Of a stretch of 64,000 bases of DNA, positions 51,750 to 60,492 are shown piece after piece. The notes below the pieces were generated by a model. That model had not been told where the DNA came from. It ran no database searches and worked only from the letters and a program-made list of their open reading frames with translations. The stretch covers positions 1 through 64,000 of the forward strand of contig MKWR01000006.1 in NCBI GenBank assembly GCA_001899855.1. Reading direction: 5' to 3'. Numbering within the stretch: position 1 is the first letter of the stretch; each line of letters starts with the position of its first letter. Both the position numbers and the translations under genes were made by a program. Source of the stretch: Lysobacterales bacterium 63-13. GTDB taxonomy: Bacteria; Pseudomonadota; Gammaproteobacteria; Xanthomonadales; Rhodanobacteraceae.

Positions 51750-52616
51750 TCAAGGCCTTGCGTTTACCGGCTCCCATTCAAGGTTGTCGATCAGGCGGAC
51801 TCCGCCGAGCCTGGCGGCAATGAGGATCACGGCGCGTTCCTTTCCAGTCTGCTGTGACCTGGACAAATCCTCGGCACAGCGGATCACCGCGTAGTCCGGA
51901 TCGAAGCCGGCTTTGGCAAGACGCTGCATGGCGGCAGCTTCGATTTCCGCCGGGGAGTCCACGCCGGCATCCAGTTGTCCGGTCATCCAGCGCAGGGTGG
52001 CATGGATGCTCGCCGCCTGCGCGTGCTGGCCGGCATCCAGATATTGATTGCGCGAACTCATGGCCAGGCCATTGGCTTCGCGGATGATCGGCGCGGCAAT
52101 GATCTCGACGGCAAATCCAAGGTCGCGTGCCATGCGCCGGATCACCAGCAATTGCTGGTAGTCCTTGCTGCCGAAGATTGCGGCATCGGCCTGGACCAAA
52201 TTGAACAGGCGAGCCACAACACTGGCCACGCCGTCAAAATGTCCCGGCCGGCTGGCTCCCTCAAGGATGTCGCCAAGATCCGGAACCTGGACGCGAACCG
52301 CACGCTCGGCACCGAAGGGATAAATGGTTTCCACATCTGGCAGGAACAGCAGGTCGCAGCCATTGCCGGCGAGTCCGCGTGCATCCGCTTCCGGCGTGCG
52401 CGGATAGCGCGAGAAATCCTCGTTGACGCCGAATTGGGTCGGGTTTACGAAAATGCTGGCAACGACGAAGTCGCAGCATTGCCTTGCCCTGGCGATGAGC
52501 GAATGGTGTCCGGCATGCAGGTTGCCCATGGTCGGCACAAAGCCGATGCGCTGGCCGCCGCGTCGCTGTTCGCCGAGCACGGCACGCAGCTCATCGATGT
52601 CCTTGACGATCCGCAT
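51750..52616 (-). CDS. panC: Pantothenate synthetase
   Basis: A 288-residue enzyme joining pantoate and beta-alanine with ATP. It has FVPTMGNLHAGHHSLIARAR (ATP HIGH-like motif), FVNPTQFGVNEDFSRYPRTP and FGSKDYQQLLVIRRM. The start is the ATG of MRIVKDIDEL, 8 bp after panB's stop; the upstream TTG in the ORF track is unlikely. Last gene of pcnB-folK-panB-panC. Confidence 0.96.
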   Translation of the reverse strand: MRIVKDIDELRAVLGEQRRGGQRIGFVPTMGNLHAGHHSLIARARQCCDFVVASIFVNPTQFGVNEDFSRYPRTPEADARGLAGNGCDLLFLPDVETIYPFGAERAVRVQVPDLGDILEGASRPGHFDGVASVVARLFNLVQADAAIFGSKDYQQLLVIRRMARDLGFAVEIIAAPIIREANGLAMSSRNQYLDAGQHAQAASIHATLRWMTGQLDAGVDSPAEIEAAAMQRLAKAGFDPDYAVIRCAEDLSRSQQTGKERAVILIAARLGGVRLIDNLEWEPVNARP

Positions 52617-52624
52617 GGGCCGAT

Positions 52625-53449
52625 TCAATAAGAGTGTTCGGGGCCCGGGAAACTCGAGTCCTGCACTGCCCCCACGTAGGCGGCCAGGGCGGCATCGATG
52701 GAATCGCGACCACTGAGGAAATCCTTGCTGAAGCGGGGTCGATGCCCAGGCGTGATGCCGAGCATGTCGTAGAGCACGAGCACCTGGCCATCACAGCCGG
52801 CGCCGGCGCCAATGCCGATGGTCGGAATCGCAAGCTCGCCGGTGATGCGTGTCGCCAGTTCGGCAGGCACGCATTCGAGCACCAGCAGTTCGGCACCGGC
52901 CCCGGCCACTGCATGGGCATCCTCGAGAAGTCGTTTGGCGTCGCCTTCGAGCTTGCCCTGCACGCGATAGCCACCAAGCTTGTGCACCGATTGCGGGGTC
53001 AGGCCAAGGTGCGCACAAACCGGCACGTCACGCGCGCTCAGCGCGGCAATCACATCGAGCAGCCAGCCGGCACCTTCGACCTTGACCATCGCCGCCCCGG
53101 CCTCGGCCAGCAAGCGACCCGCCGACACCAGGGCCGTCGGCACGTCGCGGTAACTCATGAACGGCATGTCGGCAATGAGCAGGGGCGCGTGCAGACCGCG
53201 CGACACGGCGGCGCAGTGATAGACCATGTGATCGAGCGTCACCGGCAAGGTGCTGGCCTGGCCCTGGATGACCATGCCCAATGAATCGCCGACGAGCACC
53301 GCATCGACACCCGCGGCGTCGAAATGCGCGGCGAAGCTGGCGTCGTAACAGGTCAACATGGCGATCTTCGCGCCATCCGCCTTGCGTTGGCGCAGGGACG
53401 GGACGGTAACGACGCTGCGCGGCTTTGCATTCGTGGTGTTCGTGGACAT
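52625..53449 (-). CDS. panB: Ketopantoate hydroxymethyltransferase
   Basis: A 274-residue TIM-barrel enzyme converting 2-oxoisovalerate to ketopantoate. Signatures include MLTCYDASFAAHFDAAGVDA, LVGDSLGMVIQG, DMPFMSYRD, VKVEGAG and HLGLTPQSVHKLGGY. I chose MSTNTTNAKPRS as start; the much longer ORF-track start overlaps folK in another frame. Followed 8 bp later by panC. Confidence 0.96.
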   Translation of the reverse strand: MSTNTTNAKPRSVVTVPSLRQRKADGAKIAMLTCYDASFAAHFDAAGVDAVLVGDSLGMVIQGQASTLPVTLDHMVYHCAAVSRGLHAPLLIADMPFMSYRDVPTALVSAGRLLAEAGAAMVKVEGAGWLLDVIAALSARDVPVCAHLGLTPQSVHKLGGYRVQGKLEGDAKRLLEDAHAVAGAGAELLVLECVPAELATRITGELAIPTIGIGAGAGCDGQVLVLYDMLGITPGHRPRFSKDFLSGRDSIDAALAAYVGAVQDSSFPGPEHSY

Positions 53450-53511
53450 CGGCTTGCGCTGGCGGCTGGAATGCTGAAGAGCGGAGACAGGCATGCTAAC
53501 CCATGCAGCCG

Positions 53512-54015
53512 TCACGGATCCGTGGCATCGGGAATTTTCCGGCAGGCGCTGGTATCGAGTCGCGCGAGATGCCCGGCGATGCAGCCGTATCCCGGCAAAT
53601 CCAGCTCCGGATCGAGCTCGGCCAGCGGCACCAGCACGAAGGCGCGCTCGAGCATGCGCGGGTGCGGCACGCACAAGCCTTCCTCGTCGATGCGCGCATC
53701 GCCATGCACCAGCAGGTCGAGGTCGATGATCCGCGGGCCCCAGCGCTCGCTGCCGCGAACACGGCCAGCACGGTGTTCGATGGCAAGCAACTCCTCCAGG
53801 AGTTGCCTGGCCGGCAGTTGCGTGTGGATCTCGGCAACCGCATTGACGAAATCCGCCTGTGCGACCGGTCCCCATGGGGGCGTGGAATAGAAGCTGGAAT
53901 GCCTCGACAGACTTGTGCCCGGCATGCGCGCCAGTTCATCGAGGGCCTTGTGCAACTGCCCCAGCGGCTCGTCAAGATTGCTGCCAAGGCCGATGTAGGC
54001 AAGCACCCCGGTCAC
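53512..54015 (-). CDS. folK: 6-hydroxymethyl-7,8-dihydropterin pyrophosphokinase
   Basis: A 167-residue HPPK for folate synthesis. It shows AYIGLGSNLDEPLGQL, FYSTPPWGPVAQADFVNAV and RWGPRIIDLDLLVHGD. The GTG start overlaps the pcnB stop (GTGA), giving translational coupling. Normal length. Confidence 0.95.
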   Translation of the reverse strand: MTGVLAYIGLGSNLDEPLGQLHKALDELARMPGTSLSRHSSFYSTPPWGPVAQADFVNAVAEIHTQLPARQLLEELLAIEHRAGRVRGSERWGPRIIDLDLLVHGDARIDEEGLCVPHPRMLERAFVLVPLAELDPELDLPGYGCIAGHLARLDTSACRKIPDATDP

Positions 54016-55400
54016 TCGAATCCACTCTCCACACTTGTATCGTTTGCAGCGGAGCCGCCACTGCGCTTGCGTCGGCGCGAGCGTTTGCGCTTCCTGGCTG
54101 GTTCACCTTCCGCCCGTGCCACGCCGGCTGGAGCAAGTTGTTTCGCCAGGTGCTCGGCATCGAGCTGCTGGGCATGCGTCCACCACGCCACCTGCTCCTT
54201 GAGTTCGGGTTCCTCGTGCGAACGCAGGACCAGGAAATCAAAGGCGGCGCGGAATCGCGGATGGGCAAGCAGGCGCATGACCCGCTTTTTCTGCCTCTGC
54301 TCGAAACGCGATTGCAGCGACCAGATTTCCTCCATCGCAATGGTGAAGCGCTTGGGGATTGCCACACGCATTGCCTGCTGATGCAGGACCTTGTCCACCG
54401 CGATCGTCCATGCCACCCCGACCTCGGTGCCGCCCGCTTCAAGCGCCTCCGCCATGGTTCGGACCGGCTCCCACAACATGGCCGCAAACAGGAACGCCGG
54501 GGCCACCGGCATGTCGTTGCGGATGCGCTCGTCGGTACTGGTGAAGGTATAGCCGAGCAGGCGCCCGAACCGCGCGCTGTTTGGACCCGCCAGCGCCGCC
54601 GCAGTGGCCGGGAAAAGCTGCCCCAACAGGCCCAGGTGATGCAGGCGACGCAGGCTTTCGAGGCCGTGTCCGGCCAGGAACAGCTTGAGCGACTCATCGA
54701 ACAGGCGTGCCGGCGCGACATCCGCCAGCAACGGCGCAAGTTCGGCAATCGGTGCTTCGGTTTCCGCAGACAGGCTGAAATCCAGCTTCGCGGCAAGCCG
54801 CGCCGCGCGCAGCATGCGCACGGGATCCTCGCGATAGCGTTGAGCAGGGTCGCCAATCAGGTGCATGCGGCGCTGGCGCAGGTCCTCGATGCCGCCGACA
54901 TAATCGCGCACGCTGAAATCGGCGATGTCGTAGTACAGCGCGTTGATGGTGAAATCACGGCGGATGGCGTCTTCCTCGATGCTGCCATAGACGTTGTCGC
55001 GGACGATGCGCCCGTCAACGACATGGCGATCGCTGTCGCCGACTTCACCGATTCCACGAAACGTCGCAACTTCGACAATCTCGCGCCCGAACACGACATG
55101 GGCGAGACGGAAGCGGCGGCCGATCAGGCGGGAGTTGCGAAACAACGTGCGGGTCTGCTCCGGCGTGGCGTCGGTGGCGACATCGAAATCCTTCGGATGC
55201 CCGCCCAGCAGCAGATCGCGCACGGCACCGCCGACGAGGAACGCCTTGTAGCCGGATTCGTGCAGGCGATAGAGGACGCGCAATGCGCCGTTGGAAATGT
55301 TCTTGCGCGAGATCCCGTGCTCCGCGCGCGGGATGATTCGCGGAACCAGCACATGTTCGGGAGAAACCTCGGAAGGCGCCGACGATGCAGTCAGGCTCAT
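54012..55400 (-). CDS. pcnB: Poly(A) polymerase I
   Basis: A 462-residue nucleotidyltransferase that adds 3' poly(A) tails to RNA, speeding decay. The head domain has LVGGAVRDLLLGGHPKDFDV and RRFRLAHVVFGREIVEVATF. An arginine/lysine-rich tail (RKRKRSRRRKRS) near the C-terminus fits PcnB rather than the tRNA CCA-adding enzyme. First gene of the folK-pan operon. Confidence 0.95.
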   Translation of the reverse strand: MSLTASSAPSEVSPEHVLVPRIIPRAEHGISRKNISNGALRVLYRLHESGYKAFLVGGAVRDLLLGGHPKDFDVATDATPEQTRTLFRNSRLIGRRFRLAHVVFGREIVEVATFRGIGEVGDSDRHVVDGRIVRDNVYGSIEEDAIRRDFTINALYYDIADFSVRDYVGGIEDLRQRRMHLIGDPAQRYREDPVRMLRAARLAAKLDFSLSAETEAPIAELAPLLADVAPARLFDESLKLFLAGHGLESLRRLHHLGLLGQLFPATAAALAGPNSARFGRLLGYTFTSTDERIRNDMPVAPAFLFAAMLWEPVRTMAEALEAGGTEVGVAWTIAVDKVLHQQAMRVAIPKRFTIAMEEIWSLQSRFEQRQKKRVMRLLAHPRFRAAFDFLVLRSHEEPELKEQVAWWTHAQQLDAEHLAKQLAPAGVARAEGEPARKRKRSRRRKRSGGSAANDTSVESGFE

Positions 55401-55439
55401 TCGACAGTCACGTTCAAATTAAATGGCATCGTTCGACAA

Positions 55440-55467
55440 TTGTTCGTGGTTACGAATTCGTTATACT
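55440..55467 (+). promoter_or_regulatory. Putative promoter of tRNA-Glu
   Basis: TTGTTC at 55440-55445 and TATACT at 55462-55467 with 16-bp spacing, followed by a GC-rich discriminator (ACGCGCCCCG) typical of stringently controlled stable-RNA promoters. Confidence 0.6.
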
Positions 55468-55497
55468 ACGCGCCCCGTGCGGTTTGTCCCAGACACC

Positions 55498-55573
55498 GCT
55501 CCCTTCGTCTAGTGGCCCAGGACACCGCCCTCTCAAGGCGGGAACACGAGTTCGAACCTCGTAGGGAGCGCCA
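55498..55573 (+). tRNA. tRNA-Glu (anticodon CTC)
   Basis: A full cloverleaf: acceptor GCTCCCT/AGGGAGC, anticodon stem CCGCC/GGCGG with loop CTCTCAA (anticodon CTC, reading GAG), T-arm GTTCGAACC, discriminator G and encoded CCA. It lies between pcnB (divergent) and fdxA (same strand, 78 bp downstream). Confidence 0.96.
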
Positions 55574-55651
55574 CTCGGCGCAATCCAGGCTGATTGCAGA
55601 GGCTGCAAAGCGGTTCCACGGACCGCCATTCGAAAAGAGACCGTTTCCATC

Positions 55652-55975
55652 ATGCCTTTCGTTGTCACCGAGAACTGCATCAAGTGCAAGTACACCGACT
55701 GCGTCGAGGTCTGCCCGGTCGATTGCTTCCATGAAGGTCCGAACTTCCTCGTCATCGATCCGGAAGAGTGCATTGATTGCACCTTGTGCGAGCCGGAGTG
55801 CCCGATCAACGCGATTTATCCGGAAGACGACGTGCCGGCCGGACAGGAAGTCTTCATCCAGCTCAACGCGGATCTGTCGAAGATCTGGCCGGTGCTGACC
55901 GAACGCATAGACGCACCGGAAGACGCCAAGGAATGGGACGGCAAGCCGAACAAGCTGCCCTTGCTCGAACGCTGA
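55652..55975 (+). CDS. fdxA: Seven-iron ferredoxin FdxA
   Basis: A 107-residue ferredoxin of the Azotobacter FdI type. [20 protein letters not shown] and [16 protein letters not shown] supply ligands for one 3Fe-4S and one 4Fe-4S cluster. The C-terminal 45 residues are the usual helical extension. It is a soluble low-potential electron carrier and could, for instance, serve the 2-oxoacid oxidoreductase in this window; that link is speculative. Confidence 0.95.
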   Translation: MPFVVTENCIKCKYTDCVEVCPVDCFHEGPNFLVIDPEECIDCTLCEPECPINAIYPEDDVPAGQEVFIQLNADLSKIWPVLTERIDAPEDAKEWDGKPNKLPLLER

Positions 55976-56012
55976 ACAATCGAGCGCCTTCGCGGCGCTG
56001 CCGAGACCGCGA

Positions 56013-56645
56013 TCAGTTCATGCGCTGACGCAGGACATCCAGCACCTGGGCTGCCGCATCTGCCCCGGCTTCGCCGGCGGCACCTTCCACCGCGACCGTG
56101 CTCGCGCCGTCGCTGCCGCCGACGCGGACACGCAGGGCGACCGCGCTCTTGATGCTCTTGTCGCGGGCCATGCCAAGGGTGAAGACCTTCTTGAAGAAAC
56201 CGGGCGAACGCGTCTTCTTGCCGACCGTGTTGATCTCGTAGGTCCGCGCCGCCTCATCGCGCGACTGGATCGTGGCCACGCCCGAACGCTCGATGGCCAG
56301 GCCGACGCGGCGCCAGGTGCTGGCGAGACTGTCGGCAACCTGGATTCCGTCGCCGGCAAGGTTCTGCGCATCGACCGGTGGTGCGCTGGCCGGCACGATG
56401 AGCGCGTCCGGGACCGCGCTGTCGGAGACGGCCGATGTCGACGCCGCCGGACCCACGTCGGGAATCACCAGGGCACCGCTGCGGTTTGGCGAATCGAGGT
56501 CCGGCGGCACTTCCAGCGGCCGCGCCTGCTCGCTGGTCTTGTAGGCATCGTGCTTGTTGCCTAACTTGGCGCGCAGCGTCTGGCAGCCGCCAAGCAAGGG
56601 CAAGAGGACGATGGCACTGACGGCGATGGCAAGGGTTCGTTTCAC
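56013..56645 (-). CDS. bamC: Outer-membrane assembly lipoprotein BamC-like
   Basis: A 210-residue lipoprotein with signal peptide and lipobox LLGGC. The N-terminal YKTSEQARPLEVPPDLDSP matches the unstructured BamC segment that binds BamD. One helix-grip domain follows (LASTWRRVGLAIERSGVATI). E. coli BamC is about 344 residues with two such domains, so this is the short Xanthomonadales-type form. It precedes no other bam gene; dapA is upstream, 30 bp away, so both share a transcript. Confidence 0.85.
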   Translation of the reverse strand: MKRTLAIAVSAIVLLPLLGGCQTLRAKLGNKHDAYKTSEQARPLEVPPDLDSPNRSGALVIPDVGPAASTSAVSDSAVPDALIVPASAPPVDAQNLAGDGIQVADSLASTWRRVGLAIERSGVATIQSRDEAARTYEINTVGKKTRSPGFFKKVFTLGMARDKSIKSAVALRVRVGGSDGASTVAVEGAAGEAGADAAAQVLDVLRQRMN

Positions 56646-56675
56646 GTTGTGGCTTCCATTGTCATGGGGACCGGA

Positions 56676-57596
56676 TCAAATCGCTTGCAGCGCAGACTCG
56701 ATCAAACCGGATTCACCGAGGACGCGCTCGGCCTGTGCATGATACCCCGCACTCAGCGGAAGCAGCGGCAGGCGCAAATGGTCTGCGCCGAAACCAAGCC
56801 GCTGCAGGCACCATTTGACCGGAATCGGATTCGGCTCGAGCGCAAGCAGGGCAAACAGCTCGTGCAGGTGCCGATCGAGACGTCGTGCACTTTCGGCATC
56901 ACCCTCGGCTGCATGCGCGCACAGATCCTGCATTGCCGCCGGAGCGACATTGGCGGCGACGGAAACCACGCCGGCGGCACCAGCCAGGATCGCGCGGGCG
57001 GACGTCGGATCGTCGCCGGAGAACACGGCGAATGCCGCATTGGCGAGGGCCAGCAGATCGCGCATGCGTGCTTCGTCGGCACGGGCTTCCTTGATGCCGA
57101 TGATGGCGGGGTGCGCGCACAGGCGCGCAACCGTCTCCGGCAACAAGTCACAGGAAGTCCGCGATGGCACGTTGTACAACATGATCGGCAAGCCGCCCTT
57201 GTCGGCGACTTCGGAATAATGCCGGTACAGGCCTTCCTGGGTCGGTCGCACATAGGCCGGGGTGACAACCAGGGCCATGTCGGCGCCCGCCGCCGCGGCG
57301 AGGCGGGTCTGCTCGATGGTCTTGCGCGTCGACTGCATTCCGCTGCCGGCCAGCAATGGCACGCGATCGGCGATTTCGCGCCGCGCCACCTCGACCAGCG
57401 TCGTGAATTCCGTCGCATCCAGCGCCGCGCCCTCGCCCGTGGATCCGGCAACGACAAGGCCACGCGTGCCCGAGCGGATCTGGAATCCGACGAGGCGGCG
57501 GAACGCGTCCAGGTCAAGCGCATCGTCGCTGGCGCGGAACGGCGTCGCGAGTGCGCAGATGCTACCGGTGAGTTTCAAGGGCAAGGGGATGTGCAC
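56676..57596 (-). CDS. dapA: 4-hydroxy-tetrahydrodipicolinate synthase
   Basis: A 306-residue aldolase condensing pyruvate and aspartate semialdehyde in lysine/diaminopimelate synthesis. It shows VVAGSTGEGAAL, IMLYNVPSRTSCDLLP (catalytic Tyr) and the Schiff-base lysine in IIGIKEARAD. The dapA-bamC order is the classic gammaproteobacterial one. Divergent from gcvR. Confidence 0.95.
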   Translation of the reverse strand: MHIPLPLKLTGSICALATPFRASDDALDLDAFRRLVGFQIRSGTRGLVVAGSTGEGAALDATEFTTLVEVARREIADRVPLLAGSGMQSTRKTIEQTRLAAAAGADMALVVTPAYVRPTQEGLYRHYSEVADKGGLPIMLYNVPSRTSCDLLPETVARLCAHPAIIGIKEARADEARMRDLLALANAAFAVFSGDDPTSARAILAGAAGVVSVAANVAPAAMQDLCAHAAEGDAESARRLDRHLHELFALLALEPNPIPVKWCLQRLGFGADHLRLPLLPLSAGYHAQAERVLGESGLIESALQAI

Positions 57597-57743
57597 ATGC
57601 GAGAACGGCGGATGTTAGGTGGAACCGCCAGCGAAGTCCATTGCCACCTGGACGGTGTTGGCCGGCTCCCTTGCGACCCTTCCGGGTCGACAGTATCCTG
57701 CAAGAACAGTCGCTCCGACTGCAGCAGCAGCGCCCAACATTCC

Positions 57744-58328
57744 GTGAAGCAGGCAGCCAAGCAGATCTCCAGCGATCGAACGTCTCGCCCCGGCGCGAAC
57801 GACAACTATCTGCTGGTGAGCGTGTTTGCCGAGCCACAGCAATCACCGCTTTTCGCAGTCAGCAAAAGGGTTACCGATTGCGGCTGCAACGTCGCCGAAG
57901 CACGCGTTGCGGCGCTCGGTGCCGAACTCAGCGTGCAGGTGCTCGCGCAAGGGTCGTGGGATGCGATTGCCAAACTCGAGAATGCCCTGGCCAAGCTCGA
58001 TCGCGACGGCGAGCTGCGCCTGTCCCATCACCGCACCAGTGCCAGGCAGCCGCAGAGCAACCAGTTGCCTTATGTCGTCGAAGTCATAGCCGCCGACCGC
58101 CCGGGCATCCTCAGCCAGTTGGCCGAGTTTTTCGCCGGCCACAACATCAGCATCGAGCAACTCAACTCCACCCGCTACAACGCCATGCAGACCGGCGCCG
58201 ACATGTTTTCCGCACAGATAACCATCGGCATCCCCAACACCATGCACCTGGCCGCGTTGCGCGACGATTTCCTCGAGTTCTGCGATGGATTGAATCTCGA
58301 CGCGATCATGGATCCGATGAAATTCTGA
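57744..58328 (+). CDS. gcvR: ACT-domain regulator, glycine cleavage repressor-like
   Basis: A 194-residue protein with two ACT domains (NDNYLLVSVFAEPQQSPLFA near 18 and YVVEVIAADRPGILSQLAEF near 108). It matches GcvR, the partner of GcvA in glycine-cleavage control. The start is uncertain: GTG at 57744 gives the right length, and the 365 residues upstream in the ORF track overlap dapA on the other strand. Position between dapA and bcp is as in other gammaproteobacteria. Confidence 0.83.
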   Translation: MKQAAKQISSDRTSRPGANDNYLLVSVFAEPQQSPLFAVSKRVTDCGCNVAEARVAALGAELSVQVLAQGSWDAIAKLENALAKLDRDGELRLSHHRTSARQPQSNQLPYVVEVIAADRPGILSQLAEFFAGHNISIEQLNSTRYNAMQTGADMFSAQITIGIPNTMHLAALRDDFLEFCDGLNLDAIMDPMKF

Positions 58329-58347
58329 TGGCGGCCAGCACACCAGC

Positions 58348-58824
58348 ATGAGCGCAGGAAAATCCGTCGCGATCGGCAAGAAGGTACCGCAACTCAGCGG
58401 CACGACTGATGCCGGAACACCCCTGGATCTCGCGTCCTTTCGCGGAAAGTGGATCGTGATCTATTTCTATCCGCGTGACTCGACGCCGGGATGCACGACC
58501 GAAGCCGGTGATTTTCGCGACCTGTACAGCAAGTTCCGCAGATTGAATTGCGAAATCCTCGGCGTTTCGCGCGATTCGGTTGCTTCGCATGCCCGCTTCC
58601 GCGCCAAGCAGCAGCTTCCGTTCGCGCTGATCGCCGACACCGATGAAACCTGGTGCAAGGCCTTTGACGTGATCCACGAGAAGGTGCTCTACGGCAAGCG
58701 CCACCTTGGCATCGTGCGCAGCACGTTTCTTGTCGATGCAGAGGGAATCCTGCGCGCCGAATGGCGTGCGCTGAAGGTTCCCGGCCATGCCGCGGCCGTC
58801 CTGGAGCAGTTGGCATCCGCGTGA
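58348..58824 (+). CDS. bcp: Thioredoxin-dependent peroxiredoxin Bcp
   Basis: A 158-residue AhpC/TSA-type peroxiredoxin reducing hydroperoxides. The peroxidatic cysteine is in YPRDSTPGCTTEAGDF, and the catalytic Arg in GVSRDSVASH is present. The resolving cysteine found five residues downstream in E. coli Bcp is absent here; a more distant cysteine (LNCEILG or ETWCKAF) may serve instead. It follows gcvR by 19 bp. Confidence 0.93.
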   Translation: MSAGKSVAIGKKVPQLSGTTDAGTPLDLASFRGKWIVIYFYPRDSTPGCTTEAGDFRDLYSKFRRLNCEILGVSRDSVASHARFRAKQQLPFALIADTDETWCKAFDVIHEKVLYGKRHLGIVRSTFLVDAEGILRAEWRALKVPGHAAAVLEQLASA

Positions 58825-58906
58825 GCAGACCCAGCATCCGCAACTCCTTTTCCTGCCCGCCTTCCTGGCGCGGCCACTTTTCCGTTCCATCCAACGAGGC
58901 TCGTGC

Positions 58907-60301
58907 ATGACTCGAGGCAAGCGCATCTACGTACTCGACACCAACGTGTTGATGCACGATCCGACTTCACTGTTCCGATTCGAGGAACATGACGTCTTCA
59001 TTCCAATGACCGTGCTGGAAGAACTGGACGCGGCGAAGAAGGGCCAATCGGAAGTGTCGCGCAATGCGCGCCAGGTCAGCCGCTTCATCAATGAACTGAT
59101 CGAGAACGACAAGAGCCGTAGAATCGAGGAAGGCCTCGACCTGCAGCTGCCGCAGGGCCTGCGCCTCGATCGCAATGCCAAGGTCGGGCGCCTGCACTTC
59201 CAGAACCAGGTCGCCGAGAGCAGCAACGGCAAGAAGCGCCACGTTCCGGACAACCTGATCCTCGCCTCGGTGGTCGCCTTGCGCGACGCCCATCCGGATG
59301 TCCCGGTGGTGCTGGTCACCAAGGACATCAACCTGCGCATCAAGGCCTCGATCGCGGGCATCACCGCCGAGGACTACGAGAACGATCGCGCACTCGATGA
59401 TTTCAGCTTGCTGTATGCCGGCCACAACGAGTTGCCGGCGGATTTCTGGGAGCTCCACCCCGAGTTGCGTTCGTGGTCGGAGCGCGGCCACACCTACTAC
59501 GAAGTCACCGTTTCCGAAAAGGAGGACTGGCATCCGCACCAGTTCCTCTACCTGCCCGGCGAGAATGAAGTCGAGCTGCGCGTCCTCAGCCTGGGCAGCG
59601 GCAAGGCGATCCTGCAGATCGTCGACGATTATTTCACCGGTTCGCACACGATCTGGGGAATCCAGGCGCGCAATCGCGAACAGAACTTCGCACTGAATGC
59701 CTTGATGGATCCCGAAGTCGATTTTGTCAGCCTGCTCGGCACGGCCGGCACCGGCAAGACCCTGCTCGCCTTGGCCGCGGGCCTGGCCCAGGTCATGGAC
59801 CAGCAACGCTACCGCGAGATCATCATGACCCGCGCCACCGTATCGGTTGGCGAGGACATCGGCTTCCTGCCCGGCACCGAAGAGGAAAAGATGACGCCGT
59901 GGATGGGCGCATTGACCGACAACCTCGAAGTGCTGACCTCGCCACAGGAAGGCGGTGCCTGGGGTCGCGCCGCGACCAACGACCTGCTCGCTTCGCGGAT
60001 CAAGATCCGCGCCATGAACTTCATGCGCGGCCGCACCTTCCTGAATCGCTACATGATCGTCGACGAGGCGCAGAACCTGACGCCCAAGCAGATGAAGACG
60101 CTGATCACGCGCGCCGGACCGGGCACCAAGATCATCTGCCTGGGAAATGTCGAACAGATCGATACGCCGTACCTGACGGAAACGACATCCGGCTTGACCT
60201 ATGCGGTCGATCGTTTCAAGAGTTGGGGGCATTCGGCCCACCTGACCTTGCGCCGCGGCGAGCGTTCACGCCTGGCGGACATTGCTTCCGAAGTCCTCTG
60301 A
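58907..60301 (+). CDS. PhoH family PIN-ATPase (PhoH2/YlaK-like)
   Basis: A 464-residue protein. The N-terminal PIN nuclease domain begins at VLDTNVLMHDPTSLF with conserved acidic residues (LEELDAAKKG). The C-terminal PhoH ATPase has Walker A GTAGTGKTLLA and Walker B IVDEAQNLTPKQMKTLI. Such proteins are ATP-driven RNA helicase/ribonucleases. I start at MTRGKRIYVLD. It follows bcp by 82 bp. Confidence 0.92.
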   Translation: MTRGKRIYVLDTNVLMHDPTSLFRFEEHDVFIPMTVLEELDAAKKGQSEVSRNARQVSRFINELIENDKSRRIEEGLDLQLPQGLRLDRNAKVGRLHFQNQVAESSNGKKRHVPDNLILASVVALRDAHPDVPVVLVTKDINLRIKASIAGITAEDYENDRALDDFSLLYAGHNELPADFWELHPELRSWSERGHTYYEVTVSEKEDWHPHQFLYLPGENEVELRVLSLGSGKAILQIVDDYFTGSHTIWGIQARNREQNFALNALMDPEVDFVSLLGTAGTGKTLLALAAGLAQVMDQQRYREIIMTRATVSVGEDIGFLPGTEEEKMTPWMGALTDNLEVLTSPQEGGAWGRAATNDLLASRIKIRAMNFMRGRTFLNRYMIVDEAQNLTPKQMKTLITRAGPGTKIICLGNVEQIDTPYLTETTSGLTYAVDRFKSWGHSAHLTLRRGERSRLADIASEVL

Positions 60302-60352
60302 CACGGCAGCGGGATCGTCACAGGAAGCGTGCGCACGCCGGCTGATGCACGC

Positions 60353-60379
60353 GGCGGAATCCACAACGCGGGTTCCGCC
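60353..60379. repeat. REP-like 27-bp hairpin, copy 3
   Basis: Arms GGCGGAA (60353-60359) and TTCCGCC (60373-60379) at the same 13-bp spacing as the copies at 28367 and 28421. Outer flanks GCAC/GTGC extend the pairing. It lies between the convergent phoH-like and barrel genes; the rest of 60302-60492 has nothing else I recognise. Confidence 0.7.
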
Positions 60380-60492
60380 GTGTGCAAACCTCAAGGCGGC
60401 ACGGCCCATAGACGCGAAAACGTCATCCGCGCTTGCAGCCCGGAGCAATCGATTTGCCCGGGCAACGCTGAAGGACCGGATTGTGCTTGCGG

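Noticed and set aside
55498-55573. tRNA-Glu as a phage or island attachment site
   Set aside because: No integrase and no duplicated tRNA 3' end nearby; the neighbours are ordinary housekeeping genes.
53859-55898. 679-aa plus-strand ORF
   Set aside because: Antisense to pcnB and reads straight through the tRNA-Glu gene and into fdxA.
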